A stretch of 24,278 nucleotides of DNA from an uncultured Gammaproteobacteria bacterium (GCA_913046125.1 CAJWRL010000003.1:1-24278); one strand, 5' to 3'; counted from the first letter of the stretch, positions 17,505 through 24,246 are shown. Notes: generated from the sequence alone by a model not told the origin. Translations and numbers: made by a program.

Positions 17505-18605
17505 ATGTTTGTAGAAGAAAAAAAAATTCATATAAGCAAACCGCTCAAACTAAACTCAGGGAAAGTATTATCAGCCTATGATTTGATGTATGAAACCTAT
17601 GGTCAACTTAATGATGATAAAAGTAATGCAGTCTTGGTATGTCATGCACTTTCTGGAAACCATCATGTTGCGGGTTTACATAAAGGCGATGAAAAACCTG
17701 GGTGGTGGGATAATATGATTGGTCCTGGCAAGCCAATAAATACAGATAAACTCTTCGTTGTCTGTATGAATAATTTAGGAGGATGTCATGGTTCAACAGG
17801 ACCTACTAGCATTAATGAAGAAACGAATAATCCATATGGCTTTGAGTTCCCGATTGTTACAGTTCAAGATTGGGTAAATAGTCAGAAGGTCTTGATGGAT
17901 GAATTCGGTATAGATAAATGGCAATTTATTATTGGTGGAAGCTTAGGTGGAATGCAAGCATTACAATGGTCTCTTGATTATCCAGATAATGTCAATAATG
18001 CAATTATAATAGCAGCCTCGCCGAAATTAACTGCACAGAATATCGCCTTCAATGAAGTTGCAAGACAAGCTATTACTAGTGATCCAGAGTGGTGTGATGG
18101 TAATTATCTGAAGCAAGGCAAGATACCAAAAAGAGGCCTAGCCCTCGCTAGGATGTTAGGACATATTACATATCTATCAGACGAATCAATGGCAAAGAAA
18201 TTTGGCAGAGATCTCAAGCAAGATAAAATTAATTTCAACTTCGATGTAGAATTTCAAATAGAAAGTTACTTAAGATACCAAGGTGAAAAGTTTGTAACTT
18301 CATTTGATGCAAATACTTATTTACTTATGACTAAAGCATTAGATTATTTTGATCCCTTCAATGAGATTGATTTTGTGGAGAGAATGAGCAAATCTAGGTC
18401 AAGATTTCTTGTTATTTCATTCACCTCTGACTGGAGATTTCCACCAAAAAGATCTGAGGAAATTGTAAAGACACTGATTAAGTTTAATAAAGATGTCTCT
18501 TATGCCTGTATAAAGTCTGATGGAGGACATGATGCATTTCTTATGAAAAATGATAATTATTTTGAAATCATGAGAACTTATATCGAGGCTAATATAAATG
18601 GCTAG
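17505..18605 (+). CDS. metX: Homoserine O-acyltransferase, MetX type
   Basis: MetX transfers an acetyl or succinyl group to homoserine, opening methionine synthesis. It is an alpha/beta-hydrolase fold protein unrelated to enteric MetA. The catalytic triad can be placed: S146 in GGSLGGMQALQW, D309 in TSDWRFPP and H342 in GGHDAFLM. Also seen are HALSGNHHVAG, WWDNMIGPGKPI, NNLGGCHGSTGP and QQ-poor C-terminal half with SYLRYQGEKFVTSFDANTYLLM. The 366 residues are typical. Several gammaproteobacterial MetX proteins prefer succinyl-CoA over acetyl-CoA; I cannot decide which from sequence reading. It overlaps metW by eight bases, the usual metX-metW operon. Confidence 0.95.
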   Translation: MFVEEKKIHISKPLKLNSGKVLSAYDLMYETYGQLNDDKSNAVLVCHALSGNHHVAGLHKGDEKPGWWDNMIGPGKPINTDKLFVVCMNNLGGCHGSTGPTSINEETNNPYGFEFPIVTVQDWVNSQKVLMDEFGIDKWQFIIGGSLGGMQALQWSLDYPDNVNNAIIIAASPKLTAQNIAFNEVARQAITSDPEWCDGNYLKQGKIPKRGLALARMLGHITYLSDESMAKKFGRDLKQDKINFNFDVEFQIESYLRYQGEKFVTSFDANTYLLMTKALDYFDPFNEIDFVERMSKSRSRFLVISFTSDWRFPPKRSEEIVKTLIKFNKDVSYACIKSDGGHDAFLMKNDNYFEIMRTYIEANING

Positions 18606-19185
18606 AAAAGACTTTGATTTAATCACTGAATGGGTAGAGCCTGATTCTAGAATCTTGGACCTAGGCTGTGGCGATGGAAGCCTACTGGAGTTATTGAATA
18701 AAAAAAGAAATGTCTCTGGATATGGAGTAGATACATCAATTGATAAGACCATAAAGTCACTCGATAACAAAATAAATATAATAAATGCCGATATTAATGA
18801 TCATATGCATTACTTCAAAGACAAAAGTTTTGATTATGTAATTCTAGCTCAGTCCTTGCAAGTTGTTGATAACCCTATATTACTTATTAAGGAGATGCTT
18901 AGAATAGGAAATGAAGCAATTATTTCATTCCCTAACATGGGGTATTGGAGATCAAGGTTATATTTATTTTTCAAAGGTGAGATGCCAGTAACAAGTGAGC
19001 TTCCATTTAGTTGGCATTCAACGCCTAATATTCACCTATGTACGATAAAAGATTTTAAGAAGATGTGTTTTTTAAACAACTTTCAGATTACTGAAGAAGT
19101 AATAAATAATGTAAATGGAAAAAATATTTCTTCAAGTTTTTTAAATAATTTAATCGGCACTTCAGCAATTTTTAGAATCAAATAG
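18598..19185 (+). CDS. metW: Methionine biosynthesis protein MetW
   Basis: MetW is a class I SAM-dependent-methyltransferase-fold protein encoded beside metX. It is thought to assist MetX in methionine synthesis, although its exact reaction is not settled. The SAM motif is RILDLGCGDGSL (18-29), followed by YGVDTSIDKTI, FDYVILAQSLQVVDNP, ISFPNMGYWRSRLYLFFKGEMPVTSELPFSWHSTPNIHLCTIKDF. The last stretch, with the WH-TPNIH segment, is characteristic of MetW. The 195 residues match the family. ATG 18598 lies in the end of metX. The gene is the last of the + strand run and its final eight bases overlap the 3' end of the opposite-strand terB-like gene, leaving no room for a separate terminator. Confidence 0.95.
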   Translation: MARKDFDLITEWVEPDSRILDLGCGDGSLLELLNKKRNVSGYGVDTSIDKTIKSLDNKINIINADINDHMHYFKDKSFDYVILAQSLQVVDNPILLIKEMLRIGNEAIISFPNMGYWRSRLYLFFKGEMPVTSELPFSWHSTPNIHLCTIKDFKKMCFLNNFQITEEVINNVNGKNISSSFLNNLIGTSAIFRIK

Positions 19186-19624
19186 CTCTTTCGTTCTTAA
19201 GAGCAATGAAATCCTTATGTTTGACATAAATGAGATCAGCGACTTTGCGTATTGTAAAGTCCTCATATTTATCTATTTTAGAGTCTATAAATGCGATGTC
19301 CCACATATATCCAATGATCATACATTTTTGTTCGTAGTTACATTCTTTATTTACTACTTCTGTCCAATCATAGAGGGAAGTCATTGAATCATGTTTCTTG
19401 TTGCAATACATGAATATACTCTGAATCTTATCTTGAGGTATATTGAATTTTTTTTTAACTAGGTCTTTTATTTTTTCTTGCTCCTGAATATCAAAATCAT
19501 CATCACTTTTTGATACTTCTATCAACAATATACATGTAGCAATCTGGAGCTGATCAATATCGGAAGAATTATCGTTGGATAATTCATCTTTTAATTTAGG
19601 AAAAAGTTTATTAAGAAGCTTCAA
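19178..19624 (-). CDS. TerB-like protein
   Basis: A 148-residue, helix-rich soluble protein. The pattern ATCILLIEVSKSDDDFDIQEQEKI, with acidic residues after the first helix, and the second repeat-like IIGYMWDIAFIDSKIDKYEDFTIRKVADLI, fit the TerB/COG4103 family, whose acidic clusters may bind metal. TerB domains were named from tellurite-resistance operons, but single copies like this have no established role. The start is TTG 19622-19624, two bases after the hspQ stop; starting here gives MKLLNKLFPKL, a plausible N-terminus, and translation may be coupled. No ribosome-binding site is visible. The 3' end overlaps metW by eight bases tail to tail. The call to the superfamily is good; function is unknown. 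Confidence 0.8.
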   Translation of the reverse strand: MKLLNKLFPKLKDELSNDNSSDIDQLQIATCILLIEVSKSDDDFDIQEQEKIKDLVKKKFNIPQDKIQSIFMYCNKKHDSMTSLYDWTEVVNKECNYEQKCMIIGYMWDIAFIDSKIDKYEDFTIRKVADLIYVKHKDFIALKNERAI

Positions 19625-19626
19625 TA

Positions 19627-19956
19627 TTAATTGAATGTTTGTTTTAGTGAGTACTGGCCACTATTATCATATTCGTAGAAGAAAATATCAACAAATGGAT
19701 GGTCGACCGGGTCTATATTATCATCAGTAGTTAAATTTGACTCTGCGACGTAGGTTTCATTTCCTTGGCCATGAACTAGAACATGATACCAAGGTTTGTT
19801 TTTATCAGGTTTGGATTTAGCAACAGAATCATACCATTCATCTGTACCCTGAAAATTGGGGTCAACATCCACTATAACTCCTCTGTATTTGAATTTTGAG
19901 TGATAAACGATCTGACCAAGACTAAATTTGGCGTTTTTTGGAAGATAATTAGACAT
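19627..19956 (-). CDS. hspQ: HspQ/YccV-domain protein
   Basis: HspQ in E. coli binds hemimethylated oriC DNA and, when free, acts as a Lon protease specificity factor under heat stress. The 109 residues follow the family closely: AKFSLGQIVYHSKFKYRGVIVDVDP, TDEWYDSVAKSKPDKNKPWYHVLVHG, ETYVAESNL, then HPFVDIFF and SGQYSL. It is about the same length as the E. coli protein (105). A near-consensus promoter lies immediately upstream, and its predicted start coincides with the ATG, so the mRNA may be leaderless. The terB-like gene follows two bases after the stop. Whether this protein has the DNA-binding or the Lon-adaptor role, or both, cannot be told. Confidence 0.88.
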   Translation of the reverse strand: MSNYLPKNAKFSLGQIVYHSKFKYRGVIVDVDPNFQGTDEWYDSVAKSKPDKNKPWYHVLVHGQGNETYVAESNLTTDDNIDPVDHPFVDIFFYEYDNSGQYSLKQTFN

Positions 19957-19962
19957 ACATGT

Positions 19963-19991
19963 ATTATATTAACTAAAAAGGTATTTGGCAA
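19963..19991 (-). promoter_or_regulatory. Sigma70-type promoter for hspQ and the terB-like gene
   Basis: On the - strand TTGCCA (19991-19986) is separated by exactly 17 bases from TATAAT (19968-19963). The -10 box is perfect and the -35 box differs from TTGACA at one base. Counting +1 seven bases beyond the -10 box gives 19956, the A of the hspQ ATG. The upstream oxygenase gene ends at 20013, so the promoter lies in the 56-base gap. Confidence 0.65.
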
Positions 19992-20012
19992 TTTCTTAAG
20001 ATAATTATATTT

Positions 20013-21542
20013 TCATTTATACAAAAATGTGATGTTTACCCTACGATCTTTATAGTTATCCCTAAAATCCATTTTATCTGTTACATGATAAAGTTTAGAA
20101 TTGAATATCACAGCCCTATTTGATCTGTATGGTATTCTCATAAAATCTGTATCTTTGACCTCATCTTTTATTTTATCTATTGATTTTATGGAATTAAAAT
20201 CTTCAAAGGATGCGTTATCATTTGGAGTTTTTTTCCAAATAATCATACCTCCGTTATCATAATTCATGTTCGCTGAATCATCTGTGATCCAAAAGTTCAC
20301 ATTTACTTTTGCATCGTCAGCATGAACACCAATTCCCTCTCTTTTTGCATCATACTTGAAAGACCAAGCTTGAGATAAGTAATAATTTAAGAATATCTTC
20401 TTCAGTGACTGCTTGAGTTCAGTGCTGAACTCTAACAATGCTCTATTAGCCATGCCTTTGCCCAGAAATGCCCCTATATAACCACGTGAATATGGATACT
20501 TAAATATGTTTGCACATCTGAAAAATATACGTAGGTCATCCAAAAAGTCTTGTGTAAGAAAATCATCAATCACAACAATTTCTGGATTTGAAGTAGTGTA
20601 GGTCATTTCAATTTCATCGAGATTTAAGTGTTGATTAATATAATTATCTTTTGCTTTTGGTGGCTTGTTGTACTTAATCTTATGCAGACTAGATATAAAA
20701 GCATAATCATCCTCTTTGTACTGATTTGGAGATTTCAAATTTAACTTCTCAAGAGAATCATAAAAATCTTGAGTTATTTTCATATTTCTAATTCCATCAT
20801 CATCTGAGTCAATATGTCTTATCTGCTCATACTCGTGTTTTATGAAAGTCCTTATTATATTTTTATTTGATATATTCTTCATGGTTTTAATAGTTGGCAG
20901 AGATTCGGAATACATTTTTTCAGATATTTTGAACAAACGCAAAGATTCATCTAACTTACCAATGTTGTAATATATAAGTGCACATTTTGCTACCGTAGCT
21001 TTGTCGTTACTGTTTTCTAAAACCTCTAAATGTTTAGTGAGCTTTTCATGATTACATACGTCATCTTCCTTTAATGAATTTATATATAAAATGTTAACAA
21101 TTTCATAATGTGATTTTTGGGTGTTTAAATCTAATTCAATAGATTTCTCTAAAATATTAATTGCATCTTTGTACCTGGACTGTGACAGGTAACAATTTGA
21201 CAGATTAAGGTATGTGTTAGGAAAGTTTTTATCTAAATCTATTGCTTGAAGAAGCATATTCTCACACTCTGTATAGGCTTTTAGGTTCCTTAAGGCAATA
21301 GCATAATTATTTAATAACTCACATGTTGGGGTTTGATACTCATATGCAATGGAGAAAAAGTTAATAGATTCTGCGTATTTTTTATTTTGTGACAGTATGG
21401 TTGCATGTAAATGATTTGCATCAAAATCGTTTTTATCATTTTTTAGGATTTCAAGATAAATATCATCAGCGGAACTCAAATCTCCGACATGGTGGTATTC
21501 TAGAGCTTTTTTTAGAAGTCGTTTTTTCTTTTCTTGTTTCAT
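20013..21542 (-). CDS. TPR protein with C-terminal 2-oxoglutarate/Fe(II) oxygenase domain
   Basis: About 509 residues. Residues 1 to ~230 form tetratricopeptide-type helical repeats (for example LLQAIDLDKNFPNTYLNLSN and AINILEKSIELDLN), a protein-binding scaffold. The C-terminal ~190 residues look like a 2OG-Fe(II) oxygenase: H407-A-D409 in GIGVHADDAKVNVNFWIT, distal H486 in KLYHVTD, and R500/R501 in RRVNITFLY as the likely 2-oxoglutarate-binding arginine. The YDNGGMIIW and RAVIFNS strands fit the double-stranded beta-helix. A hydroxylation reaction is expected, but the substrate is unknown. ATG 21542 is chosen because starting further upstream (21578) would read into tRNA-Phe; it begins six bases after the tRNA 3' end. 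There is no signal peptide. No specific named family is claimed. Confidence 0.85.
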   Translation of the reverse strand: MKQEKKKRLLKKALEYHHVGDLSSADDIYLEILKNDKNDFDANHLHATILSQNKKYAESINFFSIAYEYQTPTCELLNNYAIALRNLKAYTECENMLLQAIDLDKNFPNTYLNLSNCYLSQSRYKDAINILEKSIELDLNTQKSHYEIVNILYINSLKEDDVCNHEKLTKHLEVLENSNDKATVAKCALIYYNIGKLDESLRLFKISEKMYSESLPTIKTMKNISNKNIIRTFIKHEYEQIRHIDSDDDGIRNMKITQDFYDSLEKLNLKSPNQYKEDDYAFISSLHKIKYNKPPKAKDNYINQHLNLDEIEMTYTTSNPEIVVIDDFLTQDFLDDLRIFFRCANIFKYPYSRGYIGAFLGKGMANRALLEFSTELKQSLKKIFLNYYLSQAWSFKYDAKREGIGVHADDAKVNVNFWITDDSANMNYDNGGMIIWKKTPNDNASFEDFNSIKSIDKIKDEVKDTDFMRIPYRSNRAVIFNSKLYHVTDKMDFRDNYKDRRVNITFLYK

Positions 21543-21548
21543 ATTATG

Positions 21549-21621
21549 TGGCCAGGGACAGAATCGAACTGCCGACACGAGGATTTTCAGTCCACTGCTC
21601 TACCGACTGAGCTACCTGGCC
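21549..21621 (-). tRNA. tRNA-Phe (anticodon GAA)
   Basis: The - strand gives a 73-base canonical cloverleaf. The acceptor stem GGCCAGG/CCTGGCC has seven pairs, the D stem is GCTC/GAGC, the anticodon loop is CTGAAAA with GAA at positions 34-36, the variable loop is GTGTC, and the T arm is GGCAG/CTGTC with TTCGATT as loop. The discriminator is A, and CCA is not encoded (CAT follows). The anticodon stem GTGGA/TCCTC has a T28-T42 mismatch. The tRNA lies five bases after the yggX stop and six bases before the oxygenase-gene ATG, so it is probably cut out of a protein-coding transcript. Two A residues next to the anticodon and the overall sequence match bacterial tRNA-Phe well. Confidence 0.95.
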
Positions 21622-21626
21622 AAGTA

Positions 21627-21893
21627 TTATTTTTCTGGAACAAAACCCTGTGGAGCTTGTGAACCATCGCCAAAGAAAAATTTTTCCATTTCTTCCTCCA
21701 AAAATTTCCTTGCTTTTGGATCTACTGGAGTTAATCTCATCTCATTGATTAACATAGTTTGATGATTAACCCATAACTCCCAACCCTCTTTTGAAATATT
21801 TTCCTGAATTTTTTTTCCTATTTCACCAGGATATGGCAAATAATCGAGGGCTTCAGCCTCTTTTTTCAATTTTTTGCACATAATCTTTTTCAT
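21627..21893 (-). CDS. yggX: Fe(II)-trafficking protein YggX
   Basis: YggX proteins are small cytoplasmic proteins linked to protection of iron-sulfur clusters against oxidative damage and to iron handling; in enterobacteria yggX follows mutY, whose product carries a 4Fe-4S cluster. The 88 residues match: CKKLKKEAEALDYLPYPGEIGKKI, ENISKEGWELWVNHQTMLINE, then DPKARKFLEEEMEKFFFG and a proline-containing tail. ATG 21893 is chosen because it gives the family N-terminus M-x4-C-x-K-L (Cys6), and TAGG lies about seven bases upstream. The frame stays open upstream within mutY to 21947, but that extension does not resemble the family. It overlaps the mutY 3' end by 41 bases. Confidence 0.93.
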   Translation of the reverse strand: MKKIMCKKLKKEAEALDYLPYPGEIGKKIQENISKEGWELWVNHQTMLINEMRLTPVDPKARKFLEEEMEKFFFGDGSQAPQGFVPEK

Positions 21894-22914
21894 ATTCTGA
21901 CCTATATACCTTAATAGCTTTATCAAAATACTTGGGTATACCAACATTTATTTTTGCTAAATTATACCAATTCTCTGTTGATAAACTAACATTTTTATTG
22001 TTTTTCAAAAAATAAACATAATTAGTTATCTTTATGTCTTTATTGGTGACTCGGTGTTTAATCTCAAATTTATTTTTTATTTTTGCAGTTGATATTTTCA
22101 TTTTTTTCAACCATGAATTCATCTTAATCGCTGAATAGAAAAAAGGTCCGGAATAAAGATTCTCCCAGAGCATGCCTGACTCAATCTTCTCTAAATACAC
22201 CTCGTCTAGAGAATTTATAACAGTGAGCAGATACATATTAATTTTTTTAACATTTTTTTTACTTCTAGATATTTTTTGTACATCCTCAGTATAGAGACAA
22301 TTCAGCTCTCTTAGCGGACATATCCTGCAATTTGGTTTGGAGCGTGTGCAAACTAATGATCCTATATCCATCATTGCTTGTATAAACTGTGATGTCTTTT
22401 TTAATGGTGTTACATGTGTTGATTTTTCCCAAAGAATTTTTTCAGTCTTTGAATTATTTTCATATGAAATATTATAATACCTCCTTAAAATTCTTTTCAC
22501 ATTACCATCAAGTATCGCCCTATGAGAATACCCTGAGAATGTAGATATTGCTGAAGCCGTAGTTCTGCCAATTCCAGGAAGAGATAAAATAGCCTGATAG
22601 TCTTTTGGAAACTTATTATTATATTTCTTGGAAATTATTTGAGCCGCAAGAAAAATGTTTTTTATTCTCCTATAATAGCCAAGGCCACTCCATATTAGAA
22701 TTAGCTCATCTAAACTTGCCTTAGATAGGCTCTGCAAATCAGGGTAAGTATCTACAAATTTATTATAATATGGGATAACAGTTGCAACTTGTGTTTGTTG
22801 CAACATGATTTCTGATATCCATATCTTATAAGGATCTTTGACTTTCCACGGAAGTTTCTTTCTTCCGTTCGTCTCATACCACCGCAATATGCTCTCTGAG
22901 AATTCAGTACTCAT
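21853..22914 (-). CDS. mutY: A/G-specific adenine DNA glycosylase
   Basis: MutY removes adenine mispaired with 8-oxoguanine. The helix-hairpin-helix glycosylase core shows LPWKVKDPYKIWISEIMLQQ with E35 (E37 in E. coli), GLGYYRRIKNI, LPGIGRTTASAI and ILDGNVKRIL with catalytic D136 (D138 in E. coli). The 4Fe-4S ligands are C189, C196, C199 and C206, a C-X6-C-X2-C-X6-C spacing; the common form has five residues in the last gap. The C-terminal half is a diverged NUDIX-like 8-oxoG recognition domain with FEIKHRVTNKDIKI. The 353 residues are normal. The start is three bases downstream of the asmA-like stop, and the 3' end overlaps yggX. asmA-mutY-yggX order occurs in other gammaproteobacteria. Confidence 0.95.
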   Translation of the reverse strand: MSTEFSESILRWYETNGRKKLPWKVKDPYKIWISEIMLQQTQVATVIPYYNKFVDTYPDLQSLSKASLDELILIWSGLGYYRRIKNIFLAAQIISKKYNNKFPKDYQAILSLPGIGRTTASAISTFSGYSHRAILDGNVKRILRRYYNISYENNSKTEKILWEKSTHVTPLKKTSQFIQAMMDIGSLVCTRSKPNCRICPLRELNCLYTEDVQKISRSKKNVKKINMYLLTVINSLDEVYLEKIESGMLWENLYSGPFFYSAIKMNSWLKKMKISTAKIKNKFEIKHRVTNKDIKITNYVYFLKNNKNVSLSTENWYNLAKINVGIPKYFDKAIKVYRSEYEKDYVQKIEKRG

Positions 22915-22916
22915 CC

Positions 22917-23714
22917 TTAGAAAGGAAGTTTTATGTTTATGTCTGATTGAATCTTGTCTTTTATTTTGTCCTTGATTGATTCAATTGCTTTATTTTTAAT
23001 TTCCTGTTGGATTTTTTGAGTAATAACATCAGATATTTTTACATCTATCTCAGGTCTTTTAAAATTACCTGAGATGAGAATTGGCACTTCCGTATTTACA
23101 AGATATTTAGGATAGTACTCTCCAAACTTCTCCTTAGTAACAGTATCGTCTGCTACAGTTGATATTGCTGATATATTTAGGGATTCACTGTTTGGAATAA
23201 TTTTTCCAAATCCATCTGCTTGTAAAAGTTCCGTACGTATTCGAATATCATCTATATGTAACACACCATCTGAGTACTTACCTCTGGCATCAATAGATTT
23301 AATATTCGAATAAGATCTGTTTTTCATTGAGTATCTTTTCCCAGATAATAGACTATATGTCTGAATGATTGTTTCATCTACATTAACACCGTAAAGTTTT
23401 GAATCGATTAAACTAACAGAATTAATATCAAATTTACCCTGTAAGACCTGAGAAAAAGAGACTTCTGCAGTAAAAATATCTGATTCCAAGATTAAAACAT
23501 CATTTTTTCTTACTGATAAAAGCTCTGCTTTTATTGTGGTGTTGGTTCCTATATCAAGCTCTAGATCACCTGATATTCTTAATTCGGTATTGGTTTTTTT
23601 TGAAATTATATCCTCAAGCTCAGATTTATAATTATTTATGTCAAATATGAACACAAAATAGACATATATTCCAAATATAATAAATAGAACTGCAAATGTT
23701 ATCTTTTTAAGCAC
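22917..23714 (-). CDS. Short AsmA-family protein
   Basis: AsmA-family proteins span the periplasm of Gram-negative bacteria and affect outer-membrane lipid supply or assembly. This one has a single N-terminal membrane segment (about residues 4-27, LKKITFAVLFIIFGIYVYFVFIF) followed by the typical FDINNYKSELEDIISKKTNTELRISGDLELDIG and SVSLIDSKLYGVNVDE. It then goes straight to a C-terminal-like part: IDARGKYSDGVLHIDDIRI, then VPILISGNFKRPEIDVKISDVI and a charged lysine-rich helix. At 265 residues it is less than half the ~600 or more typical of AsmA, with the long middle region missing and no obvious frameshift. It overlaps moaC by eight bases and precedes mutY by two. Confidence 0.8.
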   Translation of the reverse strand: MLKKITFAVLFIIFGIYVYFVFIFDINNYKSELEDIISKKTNTELRISGDLELDIGTNTTIKAELLSVRKNDVLILESDIFTAEVSFSQVLQGKFDINSVSLIDSKLYGVNVDETIIQTYSLLSGKRYSMKNRSYSNIKSIDARGKYSDGVLHIDDIRIRTELLQADGFGKIIPNSESLNISAISTVADDTVTKEKFGEYYPKYLVNTEVPILISGNFKRPEIDVKISDVITQKIQQEIKNKAIESIKDKIKDKIQSDINIKLPF

Positions 23715-24189
23715 TATTACCTCTTATATAGTTCCCTGACTTCCCGCCAGTTTTGGATAATAATCTGACTTTATTTATTTCCATGCCCTTGTCGAGATAT
23801 TTGCACATGTCATAAATAGTCATCAATGATATCTGGACAGATACCATAGCCTCAATTTCAACTCCCGTTTTACCCTCTGACTTGACCTGTGCTATAGATA
23901 GGATTTCGTTTGTATTTTCATCAATTTCAAAGTCGATGTCTACAGAATTTAGACTAACATTGTGCGCAAGTGGGATTAAGCTAAATGTTTGTTTGGCAGC
24001 ATGTATGCCTGCGAGTCTTGCAGCATTTAATACATCTCCTTTTTTGTTGTTCAATTTCACGATAGATGACAGTGCATCATCATTGAGAGTTATAGTACCA
24101 GAAGCCTTCGCGACTCTGGTAGTAATCTGCTTATCACTCACATCAATCATGTGAAGATTTCCAGATTCATTGATATGATTATTACTCAT
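23707..24189 (-). CDS. moaC: Cyclic pyranopterin monophosphate synthase
   Basis: MoaC acts with MoaA in the first step of molybdenum cofactor synthesis, turning 3',8-cyclo-7,8-dihydro-GTP into cyclic pyranopterin monophosphate. The 160 residues match the family (161 in E. coli): NLHMIDVSDKQITTRVAKASG, KKGDVLNAARLAGIHAAKQT, SLIPLAHNVSLNSVDIDF (usually LCHP), TGVEIEAMVSVQISLMTIYDMCKYLDKGMEI with the catalytic-region aspartate, and LLSKTGGKSG. It is the only molybdopterin gene here. ATG 24189 follows an AGG about 12 bases upstream and an extended -10 promoter. The gene opens the - strand run and overlaps the asmA-like gene by eight bases. Confidence 0.95.
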   Translation of the reverse strand: MSNNHINESGNLHMIDVSDKQITTRVAKASGTITLNDDALSSIVKLNNKKGDVLNAARLAGIHAAKQTFSLIPLAHNVSLNSVDIDFEIDENTNEILSIAQVKSEGKTGVEIEAMVSVQISLMTIYDMCKYLDKGMEINKVRLLSKTGGKSGNYIRGNSA

Positions 24190-24216
24190 TGTTTGCTTAC
24201 CTAAATAGACTAGAAT

Positions 24217-24225
24217 AGTATAACA
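24217..24225 (-). promoter_or_regulatory. Extended -10 promoter candidate for the moaC run
   Basis: On the - strand TGT-TATACT (24225-24217) is an extended -10 element (TGnTATAAT with one mismatch). The predicted start is near 24210, giving a leader of about 20 bases before the moaC ATG. No -35 match is seen at 17 bases, which is usual for extended -10 promoters. The 57-base gap also holds the start region of the opposite-strand rdgB. Confidence 0.4.
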
Positions 24226-24246
24226 AATATATCTCTTTATAGTTTT

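Noticed and set aside
19185..19204. GCTCTT/AAGAGC inverted repeat at the metW/terB-like convergent ends, as a bidirectional terminator
   Set aside because: Only six pairs with an eight-base loop, no U-run on either strand, and it lies inside the terB-like coding sequence.
21543..21578. N-terminal extension of the TPR-oxygenase protein from 21578
   Set aside because: The extra 12 residues are encoded by the tRNA-Phe 3' half; ATG 21542 is the sensible start.
21389..21610. A + strand 73-codon open frame running across the tRNA
   Set aside because: It is antisense to the TPR gene and tRNA-Phe and has no recognisable protein features.
21549..21621. tRNA-Phe as a genomic-island attachment site
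   Set aside because: No integrase gene and no duplicated tRNA 3' end were found in the window; kept only as a possibility under the block-insertion finding.
21894..21947. 18-residue N-terminal extension of YggX
   Set aside because: It is within mutY in another frame and does not resemble YggX; ATG 21893 fits the family and has TAGG upstream.
24219..24243. TATAAC, TATATC or TATAGT as -10 boxes for rdgB
   Set aside because: None has a matching -35, and the best hexamer (TATAGT) is only three bases from the ATG.
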